DNA from: Rhynchopus sp. YZ270_cl-10
Taxonomy: Eukaryota; Euglenozoa; Diplonemea; Diplonemida; Diplonemidae
Reading direction: 5' to 3'
Length of the DNA: 64,000 bases
NCBI GenBank assembly: GCA_964035575.1
Contig: OZ037876.1
Span: 868,001 to 932,000, forward strand
In this document: in pieces, positions 1 to 9,665 of the stretch
Layout of the letters: every line of letters starts with the position of its first letter
Position numbering within the stretch: the stretch's first letter is position 1
Notes under the pieces: generated by a model
The model's input: only the letters and a program-made list of their open reading frames with translations
What the model was told of the DNA's origin: nothing
Databases searched by the model: none
Translations under genes and position numbers: made by a program

Positions 1-388
1 GTAAGTTGTGTGGGAAATTATGGGAAAATGTAGGTTTCCTATAGGAACCTAGAGGAAACCAAGGGTACCAATTTTTACCGTTGGTTTATTTTGCTCTCGG
101 GGGGTATCCATCATATTTCCAATTGGACTTTTTGCTCGTCGTTTTTTTTATTGAACCCAGAAACTTAACTCTGAGTTCATTTAAAAAAAAATCGGGGAGA
201 AAGTCCCAGTAGAACCCAGATGAAATAAAAATAAGGACCCCAGGTTACCTTTTGGGGGGGGGTGGTTTATGGACTGACCCACCTTTTTTTTATGTAACAA
301 TGTCAAAACTTTTTTTGAGGGATTTTTTTTGTCGACAATTGCCTAAGGACCCGCTTGGGGAACCTAGGGGTTTTTTTTTCTTCCACTC
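1..388. other. AT-rich spacer / 3' flank of the acyl-CoA ligase gene
   Basis: No gene is visible. The stretch is rich in T runs and holds fragments such as CCTAAGG...CCTAGGGG near 341-370, also seen near 3380, which suggests a low-copy dispersed repeat. It would include the 3' untranslated region of the gene that ends at 389. Confidence 0.5.
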
Positions 389-2035
389 CTATGCGTATTG
401 GTCTCTGAGGACACGCCTCAGGATCTTACCTGAGGGTGTCTTTGGGACAGCTTCGATGAATTTGACAGCACCAAGTCTCTTGTAGTGCGCGACCTTGGAG
501 CTGACGTACTCCTTGACTTCGTCTTCGGTGGCTTGGTGGTCGGGCTTGAGGACGACACAGGCGAGAGGGAGTTCACCTGCTTCGTCATCTTTCATGGGAA
601 TGACTGCTGCGTCAGCAATGGCAGGGTGGCTGATGACAATCCCTTCAAGCTCTGCAGGAGGAACCTGGAAGCCCTTTACCTTGATCAGTTCTTTCAAACG
701 GTCCACCGCAAAGTGGTGGCCATCAGCGTCGCGCACAAAGATATCACCGGTTTTGAGGTACTCTCCGTCCATAGTCCCTTCGGTGGCCTCCTTGTTGTTG
801 TAGTACCCAAGCATGACCTGGGGGCCCTTGATGTAGAGCTCACCGGGTTCGTCGACTGCGCATTCCGCACCGGTCTCGGGGTTGATGATTTTGCAGTCGG
901 TGTTGGGAAGGGGGATTCCGACGGAGCCGTATTTGACATCTTTGAAGTCCTTCATGCCAGAGTCGTAGAGCGCTCTGCCTGGGGTGGTCAGGGCACCAGG
1001 GGAGAGCTCCGTCATTCCGTAGATCTGAATCGCAGGGACGCCAAGTCTGTCTTGAACGTCCTGCTGGAGCTGTGCATCGCACGGCGCAGCGGCAGTGTAA
1101 ATAACCTTAATCGAGGAGAGGTCAAACTTCTCAACAACAGGGTGCTTCGCGAGGAACAGCATAAGAGGGGGCACCAAAGGGAGGTATGTGATCTTCTCCT
1201 TCTGGATGGTCGTCAGGAAGACCTCTGGGTCGAATCGTGGCATGGTAATCACCTTCGTCCCAAGAGCAAGCGGGAGGAACATCGCCACCATCATTGCGTA
1301 GATGTGGAACATCGGGAGCACGCAGAGCTGGGTGTCCGTACCGTCCATGATCACTCTGCTGTCCTCCTCTGGGTCATACGCAAGCTGTGCAATGTTCGCC
1401 ACCATGTTGTGGTGCGACAGCATCACCCCCTTAGGCAGCCCGGTCGTTCCAGATGAATACGGCAGCACCGCGATGTCCTCTTCGAAGTTCGGTGCGTCCA
1501 ACCCAAGAAACTCTGGGTCCACTTCGCCACCTTCGTTCAGAATGGCAAAAGGCTCGGACCCTGCCTCCCCAAGCGCAATCACCGCAGACGTATCGAGGCC
1601 GGCACCTTCGGCAGCCTCTAAGGCAACTTCCTTCATGGCGGGGACGGTCATGATGAGGGTTGCGCCGGAGTCCTTCAGTTGGTGGATCAGCTCGCGGGCG
1701 GTGTAGGAGGGGTTGGCGGTGGAGACGACAACACCATTGGAGAGCGCGCCCATCATGATGACTGCGTATTCAGGGCAGTTTGGGAGGAAGGTCATAATGG
1801 TCTTTGCACCAAGGGTACGCAGGGCACGCCCCGCTGCAGTCGCTGAGGGTTTGATCCTGTCATAGGTGAGCACACGACCCGTCATAGCGTCCTGCAGCGC
1901 CACCTCACCAACACGCCTCTCCCACTGCCCCTGCTGCTCAATGTACGCCGGAAGCGAGACGCCAGTCGGAATGTCAACCGCGCCTTTGCAATGATACATC
2001 CGCTTCGCGCGGAGCGTACACACACGGAGAGTCAT
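389..2035 (-). CDS. 4-coumarate--CoA ligase-like acyl-CoA synthetase
   Basis: A 548-residue ANL-superfamily adenylate-forming enzyme, which activates a carboxylic acid with ATP and then forms the CoA thioester. Motifs in order: the phosphate-binding loop YSSGTTGLPKG near residue 194, YGMTELSPG near 340, TGDIFVRDADG near 430, and the C-terminal catalytic lysine motif PKTPSGKILRR near 531. The length is normal for the 4CL/acyl-CoA ligase family, and there is no intron. The basic N-terminus (arginines and a lysine within the first dozen residues) could be a mitochondrial signal; there is no SKL-type peroxisomal tail. The start is the first ATG after the candidate splice acceptor CTTTCAG at 2052-2058, which gives a 5' leader of about 16 nt. 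The substrate cannot be told from sequence; phenylpropanoid, fatty or other acids are possible. Confidence 0.93.
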   Translation of the reverse strand: MTLRVCTLRAKRMYHCKGAVDIPTGVSLPAYIEQQGQWERRVGEVALQDAMTGRVLTYDRIKPSATAAGRALRTLGAKTIMTFLPNCPEYAVIMMGALSNGVVVSTANPSYTARELIHQLKDSGATLIMTVPAMKEVALEAAEGAGLDTSAVIALGEAGSEPFAILNEGGEVDPEFLGLDAPNFEEDIAVLPYSSGTTGLPKGVMLSHHNMVANIAQLAYDPEEDSRVIMDGTDTQLCVLPMFHIYAMMVAMFLPLALGTKVITMPRFDPEVFLTTIQKEKITYLPLVPPLMLFLAKHPVVEKFDLSSIKVIYTAAAPCDAQLQQDVQDRLGVPAIQIYGMTELSPGALTTPGRALYDSGMKDFKDVKYGSVGIPLPNTDCKIINPETGAECAVDEPGELYIKGPQVMLGYYNNKEATEGTMDGEYLKTGDIFVRDADGHHFAVDRLKELIKVKGFQVPPAELEGIVISHPAIADAAVIPMKDDEAGELPLACVVLKPDHQATEDEVKEYVSSKVAHYKRLGAVKFIEAVPKTPSGKILRRVLRDQYA

Positions 2036-2051
2036 TTTTCTTCTTTTTTAT

Positions 2052-2090
2052 CTGAAAGTTTGGGGTGAAAGAGAGAGAGGGAGAGAGAAA
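2052..2090 (-). promoter_or_regulatory. Candidate trans-splicing acceptor of the acyl-CoA ligase gene
   Basis: On the coding strand a long CT-rich tract (TCTCTCTCCCTCTCTCTTTC) is followed by CTTTCAG, 17 nt before the ATG. This is the classic polypyrimidine plus AG layout of a spliced-leader acceptor. Trans-splicing is inferred; the leader is not in this window. Confidence 0.7.
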
Positions 2091-2308
2091 GAAAATGAAG
2101 ATGATATTGACTCAAGGATGCATAGGTGCAAAGCGGAGTAGCGTGACAGCTCAAATGATTCTGCTGCGAGGGTGGGGTGGGAGGGAAAAAAGAGGGGACA
2201 GTTTTTTCTTTCTTTCAGAAATAAATATAAATGCTAGAGGGTCTAAAAAGGCGACAGCAGCCGCGTATATATCGTACGTCGTTTTCTACCCATTTTGTTT
2301 CCCTTTTT

Positions 2309-2995
2309 TTACCGTAGCCCCCCGAGGTCGTTATTGAGCAACCACTCACCCTTCTCGAACATGCATCGTTGCAGGTCTAGTTTGTCCTCTGCTAGACGGC
2401 TGGTCACTGTGAACTCGAGACGTACCATTCGGCGGAACCATGTCTTGTCTGTCCACACGAGCTGTCGTTCCGCCTTCTTCAGGATTGCGCGGTACAGTGC
2501 AATCGCCTCGTATTCTGTCGGTTGCGGGCGTCTTGCCAAGTCCAACCTCGGCTTCAAAAATGCTGCAGTATCAAAGTCAGTATGCAAACGAATAACTGAT
2601 GCAGGACGCATCACAGCTCTGTAGGGGTTTTTTGGTTGGAAGGAGAATAATTAGAAGTCTATATTGGCTCCTGAAGTGGTGCTGAAATGTCCCAAATTAA
2701 AATAAAATGAATGTTGCAAGGTGAATGTGCTTCTCGTGTACACATCTTTATCGGTATTGTGCGGGGATGTGCTCGGTTTGAAACGTGGTGCTGCTGTTGC
2801 AGAAACAGACCAAAACAAATAGACATACTTAACCGACTGTTTCTCTGCCTCCTGCAACGGCCTACCTGCAGGGTTTACTTTTCGTGATGTACCGTGTGAG
2901 TTCCCAAACCTCGTCGTTCTCCCCTTTCCAAGCACTGTGTCGCTCACGTTAGTCCCCATTGTGGCTGAGCATGTGTGCAAAGTTCGTTTCAGCAT
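2309..2995 (-). CDS. LYR-motif mitochondrial protein, AltMiD51/L0R8F8-like, two exons
   Basis: Two exons, 2829-2995 and 2309-2618, joined across a GTATGT...CTACAG intron (2619-2828), give one 158-residue frame. The second exon has the LYR signature EAIALYRAILKKAERQL, then TDKTWF, an RLEF segment and a C-terminal EKGEWLLNN. This order closely matches the human MIEF1 upstream-ORF protein (L0R8F8), which, from memory, docks with acyl-carrier protein on mitoribosome assembly intermediates. The N-terminus MLKRTLHTCSATM resembles a mitochondrial presequence. A pyrimidine-rich acceptor (CTCCTTCACTCCAG) lies about 30 nt before the ATG. The splice preserves phase exactly (AA|A), which supports the gene model. 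The intron holds a family-B hairpin at 2717-2748, so the unspliced reading frame past 2829 is not coding. It could also be a generic LYRM protein of iron-sulfur or complex I assembly. Confidence 0.78.
2619..2828 (-). other. Intron of the LYR-motif gene, carrying a family-B hairpin
   Basis: 210 nt, donor GTATGT, acceptor CCCCTACAG after a pyrimidine-rich stretch. It contains a family-B stem-loop (2717-2748) in the orientation opposite to the gene. Joining the flanking exons keeps the frame. Confidence 0.72.
2717..2748 (+). repeat. Family B hairpin repeat, inside an intron
   Basis: Stem GAATGTGC, loop TTCTCGT, stem GTACACATCTT. It matches the family seen at 34149, 38927 and elsewhere. It lies inside the LYR-gene intron. 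Confidence 0.75.
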
Positions 2996-3511
2996 TTTTT
3001 TTTAATGGTGTATGGTGTGGGTGTTCTGGAGTGAAGGAGGTAATGAGGAAGCATCAAACGCCTTCTCGGAATGTTTTGTTGTAACCAAAAAAGAGGAGGG
3101 TGTGCAGAAATTTTGAGTCAGACTTTTTATGACGCCAATTTCCCCGTAGTGGGAATTTTCTTGGCAATAATTACCAACAGACAGTACCATTTTTATGGCA
3201 ACATAGAGTGTTTCTGAAAACCACTAAAAAATCACATTTTACAGAGGGGGGAAAAAAACCGCCTATGTACCCTGCTTTTGTTAGCTCGAAAAAAAAAAAC
3301 GACACAAACAATAAAAGAAAAGGTAAGATAACCTCAGCTGCTACCGGGCTGTGGTCACCATAAATATTTTCCAGGTAATTCCCTAAGGGAAAACCTAGGG
3401 GTGGCTAGTAAATTGGAAGGGGAAAAAAAAAGAGGGGGAAAGGGCCCCCTTTTCTGCGCACTGTGCAAGTTCTAGAAACTGAGAAAACACGTATCGCTAC
3501 AACGTAGTAGA

Positions 3512-3640
3512 GTAGAGCTGAACTACAAAGCCCTCTCGTGAACAGTGTACCTTTGGTATGACCGGCTGTACCGGGCTGTACCGGGGGTGGACACCTCAAC
3601 CATGCAGTCCTACAATCCATTTCGTGGTTTACATCTGGTA
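3512..3640 (+). repeat. Family F dispersed repeat, long copy
   Basis: About 128 bp: AAAGCCCTCTCGTGAACAG, TATGACCGGCTGTACCGGG, GTGGACACC, CATGCAGTCCTAC and TTTACATCTG in order. The copy at 44663-44780 has the same blocks. A short CTGTACCGGG tandem duplication is present only here. Confidence 0.85.
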
Positions 3641-3817
3641 GAGGGGTAGATGGAAGAGCCCATTGTTAGTACAACATTTTTTCGAACGTAAGAAAAAAAA
3701 AATAGATAAAACGTACATAAAAATTCCAACTACTAAAACAGAAAGCTTTGGGACATACACTAGACGACACTTCTTTAGAAAAGCTGGGGGTGGTGTCGCT
3801 TTTTAAAAAAAAAACCT

Positions 3818-3853
3818 GAAATATGACTATGCACCTCTCATGCACAATCATCA
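3818..3853 (+). repeat. Family B hairpin repeat (diverged)
   Basis: ATGACTATGCAC, CTCTCAT, GCACAATCATC. The stem arms are complementary and the CTCTC loop is conserved. Confidence 0.6.
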
Positions 3854-5103
3854 AACAAAGACGCACCGAAACAGATGCAGGCACAACGCACCTTGCATCC
3901 TAACGGGAAGGGAACCATGCAAAACAAAACAATGTACGGCCCATAAATACTATGGTTGTCAATGGGGCAAGCTCACTTTGGTGATTTTACCTGCCTCTCA
4001 AGACAAAAACAGAAAAAAAACGCTCTTTTTTTTGAAGAAAATTTGAACACTCCTATACGGACACATACTGTCTGAACAAAAAGAGAAAAGAAGTCTCTCT
4101 GTGCTTCACCTAAAGGAAAGATATGAGTCTTGGGCTAAATCACCTTCTACCCCAAAGGGAGCAAGAAGGAAGCAGGCAGGCAGAATTGGGAGGGGAAAGA
4201 GAGCAAGACAAAAATCGGGTAGCTGCATATTATTGGGAGCCTTGGCAAAAAAAAACCCCTTTGTTTCAGACTTTCAAAGAAATTTTCAAGAAATGCTCCT
4301 TGCTGCTTGATAAAAGGGGTTGGTACAGAGTGCACAAGGAATTCGAAAAAAAAACTTCCCTAAAACATCGCCGGCGACATTGAAATTGAAAATAAAAGAG
4401 ATTTGTTGGTAAGCCGTGTATTTTGGTCATCTCGATAACAACGTAAAACCAAAACCGTTCATGCTTTTTTTTGACCAGCCGACAAAATGGCAAAAGAACA
4501 GTAACAGATCTGCCAACGTCGTCTGTGTCATTTTTGTTTGAAAGAAAGCAGCGCAAAGGGGGGCCGCTCGAGCGCTACTTCGATTACCCACTTCCTGCGT
4601 GCCACCAACCTTCTCTATAATACCTCCACACAGCCCCATCGTTTGAGAGTAACCAGAAAACCTGAAAGATAAGAGTACCGGACACAAAGAAAAGCTTGTA
4701 CAGAAAACTTTTTGTACCCCCCCCCCCAAAAAAAAAAATCCCATGGGGGAGGCTGACGACCCTGTTCGTCGCCTTTTAAAAAAAACTTTACAACAAAGAA
4801 AAAAAGACACCCCGAGGCTACGATTGGACTGGAAAAAGAAATCGCTCGAAAAAAAAAAAAAATGTTTCGAACGATGGAATAATGACGCTTAACAATAAAC
4901 ATATTTTTGTGTCCAACGTGCTCAGAGAGCCTTTGCTTTTTTTGCGGCAACTACAGAACCTAATAAGCATTAGTGAAGGGTCAGAGCTGACAATAGACAA
5001 TGCTATTTTAGTTTTTACAGCAATCTGATACATCACCTCTCCCCCCCCTTCCCCTTCCCTTTCCCCTCAAAATAAATACTAAATGACCCCATAGAAACCC
5101 CTT

Positions 5104-8100
5104 TCAGTCGTATTGTGTCGACTTTAAATGGTCCATTTCATCTTCAGAATCGTCTTCAGAATCAGTGAGGGATTGATCAGGACGCATTTTTACCATAGCA
5201 TGCCCTAAAGCAATGCCAAAGAGAAGACAGAAAATGAAGGCAGAGATGATGATTATCACCCAGATTCCGTCTTTTAGGTCGCTTCTTCTGTCGCCTTCTA
5301 TTATGATGACTGGAGGGGTCGGTGTAATGTCGAGATATGTCGGTACATAGATATGCATATACGACGCAGATGAGACAACGGTTTTCCCGAGAACCACTGT
5401 CCCCGTGGATGACCCTAGGGCAAGCCTTTCAAAAAACTTTGTCATCTCATCGACCGCAAAGAAGTTGTCTGTTCCTGGCAGGTTCACGACCATGAAATGC
5501 ACTACGATTGTCCCATTCAGCTCGATATGATTGTACCAGGTCCCGGGTACCCCGACAATAGGGGTGCAGGTGGTGACGCTGTTGAGCGGTTTAATAGGCT
5601 CGTCTACGGCATTGGTGGTGGTGTTGAGGATTTCGATGGGGTCGTCGTTGGTGCACACTTTGAGCACCTTGATGTTATCTTCATTGGCAGATCCGATGTT
5701 CAGCACGTTCCCCAGGAAGTCGCCCAGGTCGGCGCGCATCTGCGCGATATCGTACTGTTCAGCCACCCCAGAGCCGCCAATGATATAGAACTCCACAACG
5801 TACTTCCCATAGCGCTGTGCATACGCCTGCTCCAACGCTGTCAACGTCGTCGGTGTGGGTGTGGCTGGGGGTGCAGGGATCGTACCAGATCCTTGGTACA
5901 CCGGGACAGAGTCCCATGGAAGAGATTGGTTCGTATCATCATCACGTCTTGCGATCGTTGGCTGAAAGGTGACGTTGGTAAAGGTAGCATAAAGAGGAGG
6001 GAAAGGGTGTTATGAACCCTGGAACCATACCGAAATCACCGGAAACCGAGGTGACGGCTGCGTTGTCGCAGACCACTTGTACATCGTGGCGTTGGTCACA
6101 TAAACCTCTGTGAAGGGTGTTTGTTGGTGAAAGGTAATGCGAAATGAAAGTAGGTGATTATTTGAAAAATAATCGAAGACGGGATTTGATTTCTAGTAGT
6201 TTTGGATGTGAGGGGAGAGGTTGGAATGCATACCGTCGCCAGTGGCAAATCCCCCGTAGTTAGGGGTGTTTTCGCTGAACAGTGTGATTTCGAGGTTTGC
6301 TGCATCCTGTTCGGTTGCATCTGGGAAGTCCGTCCTGAAGATGTACTCGAACGTTTTTGAGGTACCTTTTTGAAAGTGGTGTATGAAGAAGAGGGAGAAA
6401 AGGAATAGAAAGACCTAGCAGTGCTTTAGTAAATGGTAAATGGAAAAGAAGTTGAAAAGTTCAAAAATAGCATACCAGTAACTTCAAACATATTGACCCC
6501 GCCGTGTGTCCGGAGTGACGTCTTCAAGCGGACAAAGAGGAACTGTTGTGCGTTTTAAAATATAATTGTCACCATGTTTTTTCCATTGTGTTGTATCACA
6601 TACCTTCTTGTCTGCTGTGGTTGAGATAACGTGCGCTGTGACGGTCACTTTATAGGTGATACCCACATCGAGAGTGACCACCTTCCTGGAGAGCACCCCT
6701 TCGCCGGCACCTGAGGCTACCATTTTGACAGTCCCGGAGTTAGTGACGACGTTGTCCACCACCTCGGTGTCGATGACTGACACTGCCCAGGAGGACCCTG
6801 ACCCGACCCAGAGCTGCTGCAGACGCGGTGTGAAGCGCGCATCGACGTACCACCGACCGAGCAGCTCGTCGCCTTCAAAAGCAATCGGTGCGGCGTCCAT
6901 GGACACACTTGTTGTGTAGATGAAATCAACAAAGAGGCTGTGCGAGTGGAACTCGATTGTGCTGTTGTCGTACCGCCCTAGCAGTGCGTAGACATGCAGA
7001 CTGTCCGTCGCAGCCTCCTCCACGAAGCAGTTGTTGAACAACTGCCAGGTGTGTGCGGGCACCAGCAGCGGGGTGTGTTCGTGCACGTTGTGGATCAGCG
7101 AGAGCGACACATTCCGCTCCTGCTCGCAATACACACGCCCAAAGGAGCAGTAGTAGGCACCTGCCTCGATGCCGGCCACTGTTTTGTCAACCGCAATCGA
7201 CGACTGGTAAGCAACACCAGTTGAGACAACACGCAGGGCGAGCTTTCCGTCCGCACTGGTTGTGCGCTCCGCTCTGACGGTGCTTTGGGTGTCGGAGGTG
7301 ACGTTCCACACTGCCTCCGAGTACGACGTGCTGATGAGGTCTGCGTCGACATCGTCCGCCGCCGGCAGTGGTGTGAAGAGCGGGTTGGCGACAGCGATCT
7401 GGAGGTCCCCATCTGGGCCGACGGACTCCGCACCTTCGATGATGGTGTTGAACGCACTGCGCTCCTCTGTTGACCGCATGTTGTCAGGCGCTGCAGATGT
7501 CCACGACGTTGCAATCGCATTGGTTGTCCACGTCGTCTGCGAGAAGGATGTCTGCGCAGACGACACCGGTGTGTACGCCACCTCATAAAACCGTGCTGTC
7601 TGCGGCAAACACGCCGCCGAAGGAGCTGTCCGCTCGCTCGGCAAAGTAAACAAATACATCGTATGCACAGCACTATAGATTGCATCGCTTCCTGCGGTGT
7701 ACACAGCTGCCTCGCTTCCAGTCAGCCCCCCTGTTGTAAAGGGGAAGTACAGATCGGCAGAGACGCCGTTCACCTTGAACAACACATTCGTTGCGGTCCA
7801 TTCGATGGACAGAATGACAGAATCAGAGATTGGGTCGAAAGGGGCCCAAGCCTCCTGGCGCCATGAGGCGGAGTTGTTGCCTAGTGCCAAGGAGAAGGTG
7901 CTGACGCTTGCGGTAAAGGTGGCGTTCTGTTGCGAATAAAAGAACGAAATGTCGTGGTGCTCTGTGTCCGTTCTATGCAGAAGACCGATACCCGTGTCCA
8001 CCCCGACACACCCCCCTCCCACAGACACTTTGACAGACATCGTTCCAAACGAAAAGGTCTCCTTCGAATACACTTCCCCACTCACATACCCCTCCAAAAA

Positions 8101-8169
8101 CCCATCCACCGTCGCCCCCCACGCTGTCGCAGCACAACACAACAACACAACAGCACGTTGTGTTGCCAT
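5104..8169 (-). CDS. Type I membrane surface protein with lectin/GH16-like and carbohydrate-binding-like domains, five exons
   Basis: Exons 6604-8169, 6476-6542, 6234-6365, 6031-6107 and 5104-5961 join in phase to 899 residues. All four introns start GTATG (GTATGT, GTATGC, GTATGC, GTATGG) and are 61-126 nt long. The N-terminus MATQRAVVLLCCAATAWGA is a signal peptide. Residues about 25-180 look like a concanavalin-A-type sandwich (SIEWTATNVLFKVNGV resembles the GH16 'IEW...VDG' strand), but the GH16 catalytic E-x-D-x-x-E is absent, so binding rather than hydrolysis is likely. Two CBM4/9-like beta-sandwich segments may follow. One transmembrane helix (IWVIIIISAFIFCLLFGIAL) and an acidic tail of about 35 residues (DSEDDSEDE) end the protein. 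Many NxS/T sites support cell-surface glycosylation. The acceptor is CCCCCTTTTTTTTTAG just before the ATG. Domain names are inferences by eye. Confidence 0.8.
5962..6603 (-). other. Four short introns of the surface-protein gene
   Basis: Introns at 6543-6603, 6366-6475, 6108-6233 and 5962-6030 separate three small exons of 67, 132 and 77 nt. Intron 3 has a perfect small hairpin (GATTATTT GAA AAATAATC). Intron 2 has a stretch (CCTAGCAGTGCTTTAGTA) that may be a worn family-A repeat. The acceptor of intron 2 (TTTCAAAAAG) is pyrimidine-poor and is the least certain junction. Confidence 0.75.
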
Positions 8170-8188
8170 TTTATTTTTTTCGTACCCC

Positions 8189-8204
8189 CTAAAAAAAAAG
8201 GGGG
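8189..8204 (-). promoter_or_regulatory. Candidate trans-splicing acceptor of the surface-protein gene
   Basis: The coding strand reads a run of C and T ending in TAG (CCCCCTTTTTTTTTAG), 19 nt before the ATG. It is the cleanest polypyrimidine-AG site in the window. Confidence 0.75.
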
Positions 8205-8602
8205 CGTGTATGTTGAGGGCCTGAAAAAATGTGGGGTTAGTTCTGTAACTTCAAAAAAAAAAAAAAGATCCGTTTTTTTAAAGGCAAATCATACAATGTG
8301 GACAAGGGGGAAAGGGAGGAAGAAAATGTTGGGTAAAATATCGTATCGTGTTCTAACAAAGGAAACCCGGAATCTCTCGGGTGCTTTTAGTCGGAGATAT
8401 GTTGGGTTTTGGGGGTTTTTCTAATAGAAATTACATTCTTCGAACACTGAAGTTCATAGTTGATATCGTAAAGAAAAAGCCCCTTATGGGATTGCAGGAG
8501 ACTTCTCTGTCACTCCTTAGGTTTTGCACCCTGGAGTTTTTTCACAACAAAACAAAAGTGGAGTTTTTGCACCCTACATTCCAACAATTTATCTCGTTTC
8601 TT

Positions 8603-9247
8603 TTAGGGCTCATCAATATGATATTCTACATCTTCACATATTGAATTTGGTGCGTAAATCGCGATGAGGATGCAGAGGGCCAGCGTGGTGATGGCTGCGT
8701 AGGACATGAGGGCGGGTGTTGTTTTGTACCAGGGCAGCTCTTCCTGCTCTGCAGGCTTCTGCACTGGGGTGTAAATCGGTGGGGACGCAGCAGTGTTCAA
8801 CGAATACGTCGAAGAGAGCACATCCATCATTGTGATCAACGACAGGACCTCCGCACTAAGCACGTTTGTTGAGGTGTCGTGCATTGCGAGCCCCTGCGTT
8901 GTGTACTGCGTTTCGAGGTCTTCCACTGACTTCTTCAAAGCGCGAATCCGTCTAATGCACGCCTCCTGTGCCGGACTTGTCTCCAGATATGATCTATGAT
9001 ACGGTGGGGGCGATGTATGCAAGTTGGTTGCATTACCCCACGGACTCCCCGGGACCTCCTGTGTATGTTGCAGCTGTCCATGCTGTGGAGGGGACTGTTC
9101 AAGCTGTTCGCGTGCACGCATCACAGCGCACTGCCTAACAATCTCGTCAACCTGCGCATCTCTGGTCACTCGGTCATAATCAACCGCAGGAGACCCAGGC
9201 AAAGCACCCCTCGTTCGGACAGGGGAGACGAGAAACCCCCCCGACAT
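8603..9247 (-). CDS. Hypothetical tail-anchored membrane protein
   Basis: 214 residues, not recognised. The N-terminal half is rich in proline, serine and histidine. A short charged helical stretch (RRIRALKKSVEDLETQYTTQ, near residues 100-120) may form a coiled coil. One hydrophobic segment (AAITTLALCILIAIYAP) lies about 15 residues from the C-terminus, which suggests a tail anchor facing the cytosol; no signal peptide is seen. The start follows the acceptor CTATCAG at 9262-9268. It is single-exon and sits between two other minus-strand genes in the same direction. Membrane anchoring is inferred from hydrophobicity only. Confidence 0.7.
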   Translation of the reverse strand: MSGGFLVSPVRTRGALPGSPAVDYDRVTRDAQVDEIVRQCAVMRAREQLEQSPPQHGQLQHTQEVPGSPWGNATNLHTSPPPYHRSYLETSPAQEACIRRIRALKKSVEDLETQYTTQGLAMHDTSTNVLSAEVLSLITMMDVLSSTYSLNTAASPPIYTPVQKPAEQEELPWYKTTPALMSYAAITTLALCILIAIYAPNSICEDVEYHIDEP

Positions 9248-9296
9248 ATTGTGTAAACCTCCTGATAGAATGTCGTTTGTTGGAGTGTGAATAAAG

Positions 9297-9371
9297 TAAG
9301 GTTGATAGGTGCAAACGAATCTAGGACACAGGTAATGACACTCCGCGGGTTGTCGAACCCGCGTTGCGGGG
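9297..9371 (+). repeat. Family C repeat, followed by family A (composite C-A)
   Basis: GTTGATAGGTGCAAACG, GACACAGGTAATGACACTCC, GCGGGTTGTCGAACCCGC. The last block forms a perfect small hairpin and resembles a tRNA B box. A family-A hairpin starts 10 bp later. Confidence 0.75.
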
Positions 9372-9380
9372 AAGGAAAGA

Positions 9381-9425
9381 AAAGTTTATGAGATGACCGT
9401 AAGCCTCTCGTTGCTTAGTCACCTT
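9381..9425 (+). repeat. Family A hairpin repeat
   Basis: AAAGTTTATGAGATGACC, GTAAGC, CTCTCGTT, GCTTAGTCACCTT. It is near consensus and lies upstream (on the coding strand) of the gene that starts at 9247. Confidence 0.85.
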
Positions 9426-9665
9426 AAGAAAGGTTGAATAGATGAATGCATATAGTGGTATTGAGGTTCGCGCTCCTGTTGTCGGGAGATGATAAAAAGG
9501 GTGAGGGTGGGTTGTGGTTTCATATGTGTGGCTAGAATAGAAAAAGGTGCAAGATGAAAGTATCGTCATCTTACAATAAAAAAATGTTGTTTTGTGACAT
9601 CCCTTTTTTTTGTGTCGGAAGACTTTTAAAAAAAAGAGATTTTGATGCAAAACCACCTCCTTTTT

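Larger units (their letters stand above)
3026..5103. other. Intergenic spacer, 2.1 kb
   Basis: No gene found on either strand; short open frames here are broken by homopolymers and lack acceptor sites. It holds a family-F repeat (3512-3640), a family-B hairpin (3818-3853) and many A, T and C runs (for example near 4720 and 4850). Confidence 0.6.

Noticed and set aside
485-1456. A 323-codon plus-strand frame
   Set aside because: Antisense shadow of the acyl-CoA ligase gene; its translation has no known motif.
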